Source: SHLJ01 sp041618535
Lineage (GTDB): Bacteria > Bacteroidota > Bacteroidia > Flavobacteriales > Flavobacteriaceae
NCBI GenBank assembly: GCA_041618535.1
Contig: JBFKFP010000025.1
Location: 1 to 23,493, forward strand
Length of the DNA stretch: 23,493 bases
Reading direction: 5' to 3'
The notes beneath the pieces were generated by a model that ran no database searches, was not told where the DNA came from, and saw only the letters and a list, made by a program, of their open reading frames with translations. This document shows positions 16,401 to 23,493 of the stretch, piece by piece (position 1 is the stretch's first letter; each line of letters begins with the position of its first letter). Both the position numbers and the translations under genes were made by a program.

Positions 16401-19400
16401 GTTAATAGGCAGGTCGATCTCGTTTACTTCCGGCCAGACGGTAGCAGGATCAAGAGAGTTACCTGTAGTTACCTGGAGCGGAATCTCAATCTGGTAAAAA
16501 TTCTGGGTGAAGTCGTTCCCCATTCTGATAAAACCGACCATTTCTCCATCACCCAAACCTGGTTGTTCTCCCTCTTCAGCATGCATGAACATACGCAGTT
16601 TATTGAACTGCCTCATATCGACATTAATATTCTTGAATACCGCTCGTGAATCCCTGGGTTCAAGCCCGCATGCATTTAGAACCAGCGACTGTTCATTCTG
16701 ACGGACAATTGTATTGTTATTGTTAAGCTGCTCCCTGACAATTCCGGGTGGTGAAACATAGCTTCCATCGTTCTCCTGAATACCTATTATTCCAACTGAG
16801 AAATCAGTTAAGTCGTTATCGTTATTCGGTTCATCATCGAGTGAAAGGCGATAACGCCGCCAGTCGCTTCTCACCAGGTCGAGGGTAGCAAATCTCAATA
16901 CGGTTTTCTGGTTAAAACCCTGAAGGAACATCCTTGCGAACCGAATAGACCTGAAATCGGTAATACCACCAACCTCATCAGTAGGCTCTGTCAGGGGAAT
17001 CCTGAACTGGTACCATCTGGTAGTTGCGGAATTCCCGTTTGGAAGGGAGACTGTCCCTTCTTTACGATCAACTATAATAGGATTATTGAAGTCTGCCAGA
17101 TCGGAGGGTGTGATATCGATCTCGTATTCGTAATAACTGTCTATGGTGTTCATAGTGTTATCACGGTTTATGTCTTCCACGTCGGGTTGAGTTGTGGAGC
17201 CTCGGTTGGTATCGGTAAAGGTATCGGGTGAATTGCCTTCCAGGCCGTTGTATCGCTTATACCGTTCGAAGATATTTCCTTCAGTATTCAGGAAAAAGGT
17301 GTAATTATCATTGGAAGGGTCTTCAACACTGGTATATGGACCGAATTCAGCAATCGAAGCCTCATCCTGATCACTATAACCGTCATAACCAACATCCTGT
17401 TTGGATCTCTCTGCACCTAAAGTAGAGAAGGCATATATCAGTGATTGGTTCTGAGGATAAACGGTTTCGTAAGCACTTTGTGGCAAAACCCCGATTACGT
17501 TCCCATCTTCCGGAAGGCCGTTCTCGTATATTTTCCGCCCGTCCCTAAGTACATCCTCAGAAATATTCCCAAGGTTAAATGTCAGTTTACCTCCGGGATT
17601 CGAGGGATTCTCCAAAAACGGATCCAGCAACCAGAATTCGATATATTCCACGTTGGCCTGCTCGAAGTCTGTTGAGGTCAGCTGACGTGAAATACCCGCC
17701 CATGCTGATGACGGATCTTGGCCATTGATAGCTGAAGGATCGTAGTTGTAGGGTCCTCGTTCATCCGGGTAATACACAAGGTCCAGCGCGTTAATCACGG
17801 TGGCCTGTCCCTGCACGATATCTACCTGTGGAAAAATCTCATCAATAAATACCCTTCTTGTGTAGAGGTCTGATACATCGTCATCACTTATACCAGATGG
17901 CCTTAAATTGCTGTAAAAGATCGGATCAACGGAATACCAGTTAAGGAAAGCCCTGTCAAAGCCGCTTTCTATGCCAAGCACATCGTCTGCCGCATTTCCT
18001 ACCCCCCTCGGCCTACTCGACAGGAACCAGGACTGGGCCGAAGACAGGTCTATGGCATTCTGGGTTCCTTCAAAATCATCGATATAGGAGGTAGCCTCGT
18101 CATTCAACCGGGTTCCCTTTGGCGATCCCGGCAGCAGATAGGCAAACTCTCCCCGTAGGGATAGGTTAGAGGGCACATCCGTATCGATATTCGGTAATTT
18201 GTTTGCCAATCGAGTCAGGAATGGTACCTCGGTCGAGAAATTGCCGTTCAATCCGACAATTGTATTGTTTATGGGCTCCGTCCCCAGGTTCGCCTTCTGG
18301 GTGATTGGCCGTTCATTCAGATTAAGAAAAGTGGCACCAATAAGGAAGTTCTCATTAAACTGATGCTCTACATTTAAACCGGTAAACCGTCTTGTTTGCT
18401 GGCCAAAAACCGCATTGTTCTCAACGGAGATCTGAATAGGAGTATTGGAGGCCTGCAGCGCAGGATCGAGTATCTGAACGGTACCCAGTTGATAATTGAC
18501 CGTATAGTCAACACCTTCAACCAGAACCCGCCCGCCAGCTGTCACGCGTACGGAACCCCTGGGAACGTTAAATGCGCCTATCGGTATCCCCGCACCACCT
18601 TCCGATTTATATCGTCCTTTTACCTGGAATTTATTTTTCTCCCCGTCCTCGAGAGCTGCAGTTTTTGTCTGTTTATAAAGCTTATCATAAACATACCGTT
18701 GCTGGTTGGGATTATATTGTGAAATATCCTCGTAATCGGACTCGTTATCCGATGGATTATTATCAATATCAAGTTTATCAAACAGGTAACGGCCAAACGG
18801 CTCAACCTTGGTAAAAACGATCTTTCCGAATTGGGGAAAAACGGTTATTCCCGGTACAAAATCGAAGAAACCGTCTCCATTGAATTGGGGGTCATTATTA
18901 AAATTCAACCTGTCGAAGTTAAACACCCTGAGAAGTGGTGTTTCCTCCAGCGGATCCTCATTGGGGCCGGGAGCAGGAAATGGCGTTCCGTCAACCGGCG
19001 TAATATAGTTTAAAGGCGAAGTCTCTGTATAAAAGATGTTTAACCGGAAATCCTCCTGGCTTAACTGGAATGCACCCGTATCATAAATATTTTTCATCAT
19101 GAGGTCCCAAATGGGCTCATCAACATTGGTTACCGCGCTCTTCAGCATTTTAAGAACGAGGTTGTTATTGTTGACGATCTGAACTCCCGAGTTGTCGACA
19201 GAAACATCTGTGGCATCAACCCCGTCGTTAGCGAATTCGCCTACCTGGTAAACCTGGTTGCCTACGGTGTATTGGAAAGCTACGGCAACTATTTCATCAT
19301 TCAACAGGCGTTGATTCAAGGAGATGAATCCTAATTGGGTATTAAGTGTGAATTCCTGTCCCTCTCTTAATTTCCTCGCATTTTCGAGGATGCCATAATC

Positions 19401-20654
19401 AAAGCCTTCCTGGACGCCGGGCACAAGAATACCACTCTGGACGGTGGCGATATCCCTGACCGCATCGTTAAGCTGTGACCCGGCACCACCTATATTGGTA
19501 GGGTCGAAGGCGTTATTTCCATTATCGGGAAAGTCTCCCGGGCCGGCAAAAAGAGTAACAGTCGATCCCACTGTTTCAGACTCGCCAAGATCCTGAAAAG
19601 CAACAACATTCCTGACGTTTTCGGTTTGATTATTCCGGTTGGTCACCCAGACCTCTATTCGTGTAACCTGTACATTGCTGTTTATGAAAGGATAGTTCAA
19701 CAAGGCCTTATCATAGTTTTCCCGGAAATACTGAGCCAGGAAAAAGTGTCGGTTTTCGTCATAATCCAAACCGAAAAAATTGAATTCCTCGAGGGTTCCG
19801 CCTCCCTGGGCAACAACAGTCCTGGATTCTGATTGTTGTTCAGAGAACACCCCTGTTACGCGGGTTTTACCGAATTGCAATTCGGTCTTAACACCAAATA
19901 GGCTTTGGGCCCCGGTTATCAATGAACTGTTTATCGGCATATTGACATTACCCACTTCAATTTTACGGATAATATCATCTTCGGTAGGAGTATATTCAAG
20001 TTTGATCAGATTCTGGAAATTGAATGTACTTTGAGTGTCATAAGTTGCATTAACCTGCAGCCTTGTACCTACTTTTCCCAGCAAACTCAAACTGATACGC
20101 TGATCGAAATCGAAGGTGAAATTACTACGATTCCGTGGAGAGAAGGATGGGTTGTCTTGTTTGGTAAATAGAACACCTAAATCCATCTCGACTGTTCCCT
20201 GAGGGACGACCTCAATGGTATTACCGCCAAAAATAGATTCAAAAAAACTGGAATTGACGTAGAACTCGGGAATAAGATTTTTCTGCATTTCCTCGGTTCC
20301 TTCCTTTTTCCCGTCGGCCGCATCAATCTTCTGCTTATAATAAGACTTCATATTCTCGCGCAAAACCAACTGACGGTATTCTTCAGGAGTCAGGATGATT
20401 GGATAATTGATATTAAAATTCCCGACAGATTCCGTATAGATATATCGGTTCGTGACCGGGTCATAAGTGTATTTGGAAACAATGCTGTTTGGGTTTGGAA
20501 GAATAAGGTTTCCAAAGGAATAACCGGTACTGGTTGTATCTTGTTCAACCGGGGTTTCCTGTGCCATTGCACCAATTGAAGCCAAAAAGGCTACGCAGAG
20601 GGCGGTGACGAGGCGGGCAGTGTTTGTAAATTTTAAGTTGGTCGTTAGGTTCAA
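13410..20654 (-). CDS. sprA: SprA, outer-membrane translocon of the type 9 secretion system
   Basis: A single intact frame of 2414 aa, the usual size for flavobacterial SprA (Sov in Porphyromonas). SprA forms a giant 36-strand outer-membrane barrel through which type 9 cargo leaves the periplasm, and it is needed for gliding motility. A signal peptide covers about residues 1-31 (cleavage near AMA-QE). SprA landmarks include IDDFEGTQNAIDLSSAQSWF (near residue 860), LNACGLEPRDSR (near 1325) and ICGKVWFNELRLSD (near 1490). The C-terminus ends LRYSFGN, as expected for a barrel strand. An Arg/Ala/Gly/Pro/Gln-rich insert occupies residues 1906-1940. The start codon is TTG, 6 nt after the ruvA stop and in the same frame; the next ATG (residue 30) would destroy the signal peptide. 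Confidence 0.96.
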   Translation of the reverse strand: MNLTTNLKFTNTARLVTALCVAFLASIGAMAQETPVEQDTTSTGYSFGNLILPNPNSIVSKYTYDPVTNRYIYTESVGNFNINYPIILTPEEYRQLVLRENMKSYYKQKIDAADGKKEGTEEMQKNLIPEFYVNSSFFESIFGGNTIEVVPQGTVEMDLGVLFTKQDNPSFSPRNRSNFTFDFDQRISLSLLGKVGTRLQVNATYDTQSTFNFQNLIKLEYTPTEDDIIRKIEVGNVNMPINSSLITGAQSLFGVKTELQFGKTRVTGVFSEQQSESRTVVAQGGGTLEEFNFFGLDYDENRHFFLAQYFRENYDKALLNYPFINSNVQVTRIEVWVTNRNNQTENVRNVVAFQDLGESETVGSTVTLFAGPGDFPDNGNNAFDPTNIGGAGSQLNDAVRDIATVQSGILVPGVQEGFDYGILENARKLREGQEFTLNTQLGFISLNQRLLNDEIVAVAFQYTVGNQVYQVGEFANDGVDATDVSVDNSGVQIVNNNNLVLKMLKSAVTNVDEPIWDLMMKNIYDTGAFQLSQEDFRLNIFYTETSPLNYITPVDGTPFPAPGPNEDPLEETPLLRVFNFDRLNFNNDPQFNGDGFFDFVPGITVFPQFGKIVFTKVEPFGRYLFDKLDIDNNPSDNESDYEDISQYNPNQQRYVYDKLYKQTKTAALEDGEKNKFQVKGRYKSEGGAGIPIGAFNVPRGSVRVTAGGRVLVEGVDYTVNYQLGTVQILDPALQASNTPIQISVENNAVFGQQTRRFTGLNVEHQFNENFLIGATFLNLNERPITQKANLGTEPINNTIVGLNGNFSTEVPFLTRLANKLPNIDTDVPSNLSLRGEFAYLLPGSPKGTRLNDEATSYIDDFEGTQNAIDLSSAQSWFLSSRPRGVGNAADDVLGIESGFDRAFLNWYSVDPIFYSNLRPSGISDDDVSDLYTRRVFIDEIFPQVDIVQGQATVINALDLVYYPDERGPYNYDPSAINGQDPSSAWAGISRQLTSTDFEQANVEYIEFWLLDPFLENPSNPGGKLTFNLGNISEDVLRDGRKIYENGLPEDGNVIGVLPQSAYETVYPQNQSLIYAFSTLGAERSKQDVGYDGYSDQDEASIAEFGPYTSVEDPSNDNYTFFLNTEGNIFERYKRYNGLEGNSPDTFTDTNRGSTTQPDVEDINRDNTMNTIDSYYEYEIDITPSDLADFNNPIIVDRKEGTVSLPNGNSATTRWYQFRIPLTEPTDEVGGITDFRSIRFARMFLQGFNQKTVLRFATLDLVRSDWRRYRLSLDDEPNNDNDLTDFSVGIIGIQENDGSYVSPPGIVREQLNNNNTIVRQNEQSLVLNACGLEPRDSRAVFKNINVDMRQFNKLRMFMHAEEGEQPGLGDGEMVGFIRMGNDFTQNFYQIEIPLQVTTGNSLDPATVWPEVNEIDLPINALEKIKSIGITDGTLLNEDPTFYDVIDGELVEIPVAEFAPRQLGQQRIAIKGNPNFGDVRTLIVGVKNVRNDNLDICGKVWFNELRLSDMDNEGGWAAVVSMDSNIADFMNISATGRRSTTGFGSIEQGPVQRSIEDVQQYDVVTNINIGQLLPKKWGLQIPFNYGQSEELITPEYDQQYKDVRLDNRLDAAQTDEQREIIRNQSEDYTKRRSINFIGVRKQRTGEKAPRFYDVENFTFNYSYNEVKHRDFEIERALDQNVRVGANYAHNFDPVKVEPFKKNDSLFRGKYWKILKDFNLNLLPASFTLNTDFIRQFNSQKFREIDLGGDNITIEELFKRNYTFDFQYTINWDLSDALNLNFTASNNNIVRNYFVDDILNGEQDPELNVWDGLFDFGDPNRQFQRLGLNYEVPLYKIPTLSFLRATYGYTGDFQWQKGSDLFLNLPVIDDNTGKTTFYNLGNTVSNANTHTLNTTLDMQQLYRYVGLVKRTGRANRAGRTAPARPGAPGEQQNNADQQKKSSKVFNTLVDILTMVKRVQFNYNETNGIFLPGYLQTPGFIGTMKPTAGFTFGSQRDIRRLAARNGWLTVFPEFNQQYAETHTSNMDFVVNVEPLTDLKIDFTGGRTFSENMTENFRVRDYLGADGLPGGDGVLDYESLIQNSFGNFNISTNMIRTAFGRSDETTSDAFNTFRENRLTISRRLAERAGVDFTNPDNFENGDLQGFPLGYGKTSQSVLLPAFLAAYTGADANKISLRALRDVPIPNWNLKYTGFMKMKWFKKHFKRFSITHGYNASYTINQFRANLDYLEPDSDLPYNAQDPDVFNQSGNYKNAKLYSNVNLVEQFSPLVRLDMEMKNSMKILAELKKDRLLSMSFDNNLLTEVKGNEYILGLGYRFKDVKIRSKMAGPRQIITSDLNMKADISIRDNKTIIRYLDLENNQITAGQTIWSLRYTADYAFSRNLTGIFYFDYTFSEYAISTAFPQTTLRSGVTLRYSFGN

Positions 20655-20660
20655 AACACT

Positions 20661-21242
20661 TTAAAGGTTTTTTAAGGCCTGTTTGATAATCGATTCCACG
20701 GAGGCATTGGGATCATCTGCAACAATCTTGCTTACGACCCTATCAGCCTGCTTTTTCACAAACCCCAAAACTTCTAAAGCAGATAACGCTTCATCCTTGT
20801 TTGTATTGCCCGTGAAAACCGAAGAATCATCTATTTGATGGACTTTCAGAATTTTATCTTTTAAATCGATTATGACCCTTTGGGCTGTTTTAAGTCCAAT
20901 CCCCTTCACAGATTGAATGGTTCTGACGTCTTCTTTCGCTATCGCATCCTTAATTTGTTCCGGCGTCAGAGAAGACAACATGGTGCGCGCCGTGCTTGCT
21001 CCAATCCCATTTACCGAAATCAGTAATCGGAAAATTTCCCTCTCTGTTTTTGTTGAAAACCCATAAAGCGTATGCGAATCCTCCTTGACCTGAAAGTGCG
21101 TATACAGTTTCAAATTCTCTTTATCGGGAATCTGGGAGTATGTGTGTAATGAAATATTGAGAAGATATCCAACCCCATTACAATCAATCACAACATCTGT
21201 AGGATTTTTTTCGGTCAGTTTCCCCTCTATATGCGTTATCAT
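20661..21242 (-). CDS. ruvA: Holliday junction branch migration protein RuvA
   Basis: A 193-aa DNA-binding subunit of the RuvAB helicase. It holds the Holliday junction as a tetramer while RuvB drives branch migration. Domain I (OB fold) begins MITHIEGKLTEKNP. Two helix-hairpin-helix motifs follow: LISVNGIGASTARTML (about 74-89) and IQSVKGIGLKTAQRVI (about 109-124). Domain III, which contacts RuvB, ends in IIKQALKNL. Length is normal. ruvB is not adjacent. The gene is separated from sprA by only 6 nt. Confidence 0.96.
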   Translation of the reverse strand: MITHIEGKLTEKNPTDVVIDCNGVGYLLNISLHTYSQIPDKENLKLYTHFQVKEDSHTLYGFSTKTEREIFRLLISVNGIGASTARTMLSSLTPEQIKDAIAKEDVRTIQSVKGIGLKTAQRVIIDLKDKILKVHQIDDSSVFTGNTNKDEALSALEVLGFVKKQADRVVSKIVADDPNASVESIIKQALKNL

Positions 21243-21247
21243 TAAGA

Positions 21248-21272
21248 TTGGTTTCTTATGAAACCAAATGTA
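21248..21272 (-). promoter_or_regulatory. -7 element and palindrome upstream of ruvA-sprA
   Basis: On the minus strand TACATTTG (21272-21265) matches the TAnnTTTG consensus. The nearest TTG lies 27 nt upstream, longer than usual. It overlaps a perfect 8-bp inverted repeat (ttggtttc 21248-21255, gaaaccaa 21260-21267, loop ttat). The repeat ends 5 nt before the ruvA ATG and has no T-run after it, so it is not a terminator. It could be an operator or a leader hairpin for the ruvA-sprA operon. Confidence 0.45.
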
Positions 21273-21317
21273 AGAAAATAATTATATATAAATCTTCACC
21301 AAAGACCTCAAAAATAG

Positions 21318-23493
21318 CTAGGATTTAGCCAGTCTTTTTTGCTTTTTCTGAGCATCGATTACTGCTATTGCGGTCATATTGACAATTTCGTCAACACTGG
21401 CATCGAGTTGAAGGATGTGGGCTGGTTTTTTAAGTCCCATCATTATGGGCCCTATGTTGTCAGCCTGATTCAATTCTTTCAAAAGCTTATAGGTGATATT
21501 AGCTGAGTCAAGGTTCGGAAAAATCAGGGTGTTCACCTTCTTTCCGGCCAATTTCGAGAATGGGAAGATGTCCTGAAGCATTTCATTGTTTAGAGCAAAA
21601 TCCGTCTGCAGTTCACCGTCAACTATCAGTTCCGGGTTATTCCGGTGAAGATATGAAACTGCCTTCCTGATCTTGGATGCGTTCTCATTCTCCGAGGATC
21701 CGAAATTCGAATACGAAACCATGGCCATTACGGGCTCCATTCCGAACATCCTTACCGTAACTGCAGTCATCTGGGCTATCTTGGCCAGGTCTGAAGAGCT
21801 TGGCTCAATATTTATCGAGGTATCGCTCAGGAACATCGGTCCTCTAGAGGTCATTAGCAGGTTGGTGGTCGCTATGCGGGAAGCACCTTTATCCAGCCCG
21901 ATCAATTCAAGTATAGGTTTAACAACCTTTGGGTAGGCTCTCGAAAAGCCTGTGATAAGGGCATCCGCATCTCCTTCATTAACCATCATCGCAGAAAAGT
22001 AATTCCTTTCACGCATGAGCTGCTGCGCTGAATACAGAGTGATTCCCCTTCTTTTACGGCTCTTCCAGTAAACTTCAGCGTAGTAATTCTTACGTTTGAG
22101 TTCCTCGTCACTTTTCGGATCGATTATCGGGACATCTGCGTCAAATTCAATCTCTTCCATCAGGTTCTTGATTGTATCTGTACGCCCCAGCAGAATAGGA
22201 TGTGCAATTCCTTCATCATGAACAATTTGCGCAGCCCTAAGAACCGGTAATTGGTCTGCCTCGGCAAAGACCACCCTCTGAGGATTTGATCTGGCACGCC
22301 CATGCATGAGCCTGACAATTTTATTGTCAGAACCCAAACGCTGCAGCAGCGACTCCTCATACTCATCCCAGTCCTCTATAGGTTCCTGGGCCACACCACT
22401 TTCCATTGCCGCTCTAGCAACCGCTGGCGGAACAACCGCTATCAACCTCGGATCAAAGGGTTTTGGAATGATATAATCCTTACCGAAAGTGAGGTAAGTT
22501 TGGTCGTATGCGATGTTAACCTGCTCCGGAACAGGCTCTTTGGCCAGTTCAGCCAATGCAACAACCGCTGCTATTTTCATTTCTTCGTTTATTGAAGTAG
22601 CTCTTACATCAAGAGCCCCGCGGAAGATAAACGGGAAGCCCAGTACATTATTTACCTGGTTGGGATGGTCGCTTCTCCCGGTGGCCATTATGATATCATC
22701 CCTTGTTTGCATTGCGATATCATAGGCAATTTCCGGATCAGGATTGGCCATAGCAAAAACAATAGGGTCTTTTGCCATAGAAAGCAACATCTCTGGTGTT
22801 ACCAGGTCAGCCATAGATAGTCCGATAAAAACATCGGCCCCTTTCATGGCATCTTCAAGGGTATTCAGATCTCGCCTCGTGGCAAATTCAGCTTTTTCTT
22901 TTGTCAGGTTTTCACGGTCATGCCTTATCACTCCCTTGCTGTCCAGCATTACCATATTTTCTTTTTTCACACCGAAAGCCTGATACAGTCTTGAGCAGGA
23001 TATGGCTGCTGCTCCGGCACCGCTAATCACCATAAGCATATCCCCTATCTTCTTCCCACATAGTTCGGCAGCATTCAACAGAGCCGCTGCAGAGATTATG
23101 GCAGTCCCGTGCTGATCGTCATGCATCACCGGGATATCTAGTTCCTCCTTCAAACGCTTTTCTATCTCGAATGCTTCCGGCGCTTTTATATCCTCAAGAT
23201 TAATCCCGCCAAAAGTTGGAGCTATATTCTTAACCGTCTGGATAAATTCTTCTATGTCTTCGGTGTCAACCTCAATATCGAATACATCTATATCTGCAAA
23301 TATTTTAAACAAAAGGCCCTTTCCTTCCATAACAGGTTTTGAGGCTTCAGGACCAATATTTCCTAATCCAAGCACTGCCGTTCCATTCGATATTACAGCC
23401 ACAAGGTTTCCTTTGGTCGTATATTTGTAAACGTTAGATTTCTTTTTTTGAATCTCAAGGCAGGGTTCGGCTACTCCGGGAGAATAGGCAAGA
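21318..23493 (-). CDS. maeB: NADP-dependent malic enzyme with C-terminal phosphotransacetylase-like domain (5' end outside window)
   Basis: Oxidative decarboxylation of malate to pyruvate in the cytoplasm, giving NAD(P)H. The open frame continues to the window edge, showing 724 residues from LAYSPGVAEPC onward; about 35-45 N-terminal residues should lie outside. The malic domain has LAYSPGVAEP and HDDQHGTA (about visible residues 124-131). The nucleotide-binding domain has SGAGAAA (157-163). From about residue 395 to the end is the phosphate acetyl/butyryl transferase-like domain typical of MaeB, thought to be regulatory, starting RARSNPQRVVFAEAD. The GTG at 23402 is internal, not the start. 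The gap of 75 nt to ruvA contains a promoter-like element and no terminator. Confidence 0.95.
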   Translation of the reverse strand, partial: LAYSPGVAEPCLEIQKKKSNVYKYTTKGNLVAVISNGTAVLGLGNIGPEASKPVMEGKGLLFKIFADIDVFDIEVDTEDIEEFIQTVKNIAPTFGGINLEDIKAPEAFEIEKRLKEELDIPVMHDDQHGTAIISAAALLNAAELCGKKIGDMLMVISGAGAAAISCSRLYQAFGVKKENMVMLDSKGVIRHDRENLTKEKAEFATRRDLNTLEDAMKGADVFIGLSMADLVTPEMLLSMAKDPIVFAMANPDPEIAYDIAMQTRDDIIMATGRSDHPNQVNNVLGFPFIFRGALDVRATSINEEMKIAAVVALAELAKEPVPEQVNIAYDQTYLTFGKDYIIPKPFDPRLIAVVPPAVARAAMESGVAQEPIEDWDEYEESLLQRLGSDNKIVRLMHGRARSNPQRVVFAEADQLPVLRAAQIVHDEGIAHPILLGRTDTIKNLMEEIEFDADVPIIDPKSDEELKRKNYYAEVYWKSRKRRGITLYSAQQLMRERNYFSAMMVNEGDADALITGFSRAYPKVVKPILELIGLDKGASRIATTNLLMTSRGPMFLSDTSINIEPSSSDLAKIAQMTAVTVRMFGMEPVMAMVSYSNFGSSENENASKIRKAVSYLHRNNPELIVDGELQTDFALNNEMLQDIFPFSKLAGKKVNTLIFPNLDSANITYKLLKELNQADNIGPIMMGLKKPAHILQLDASVDEIVNMTAIAVIDAQKKQKRLAKS

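Noticed and set aside
23400..23402. GTG as start of the malic enzyme
   Set aside because: The frame continues upstream with the conserved LAYSPGVAEPC segment to the window edge.

Overview
The window reads as a chromosomal segment of a member of the Bacteroidota, most likely the family Flavobacteriaceae. The support is the SprA/RemB gliding and type 9 secretion genes, the split cytochrome c oxidase gene set, promoter elements of the TTG / TAnnTTTG type, and the near absence of Shine-Dalgarno sequences. All recognised genes except one lie on the minus strand, so the window is best read from right to left. I saw no tRNA, rRNA, CRISPR array, insertion sequence or phage gene.

Reading from the right edge: a bifunctional malic enzyme (5' end outside the window) is followed by ruvA and, 6 nt later, the giant sprA gene (2414 aa, the type 9 secretion outer-membrane translocon). 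Then come gcvH (glycine cleavage H protein), a VanZ-like membrane protein, a TonB-family protein with a very acidic linker, and a RemB-like outer-membrane barrel. RemB carries its own TonB-C-like domain. Strong signals are the TonB terminator at 11800-11826 and the remB promoter at 11556-11584.

The only plus-strand gene encodes an exported metallo-beta-lactamase-fold hydrolase (8521-9405). It converges on remB with one base between the stop codons.

The central block (3253-8385) concerns cytochrome c oxidase. It has ctaB (heme O synthase), two different subunit III paralogues and subunit IV, then an intrinsic terminator. After the terminator comes a four-gene assembly set: a cysteine-free SCO-like protein, a SCO1/SenC copper chaperone, a DUF420 (CtaM/YozB-like) protein and a 73-aa CxxC membrane protein. 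Subunits I and II are not here.

The left end (1-3154) is a MacB/LolD-type ABC transporter operon: one ATPase and two tandem FtsX-type permeases, the second cut by the window edge.

Points most worth following are the copper-ligand-less SCO paralogue and the tiny CxxC protein as possible uncharacterised oxidase assembly factors, the terminator abutting the start codon of the assembly operon, the TTG start of sprA in frame with ruvA, and the shared TonB-C domain of the adjacent tonB and remB genes.
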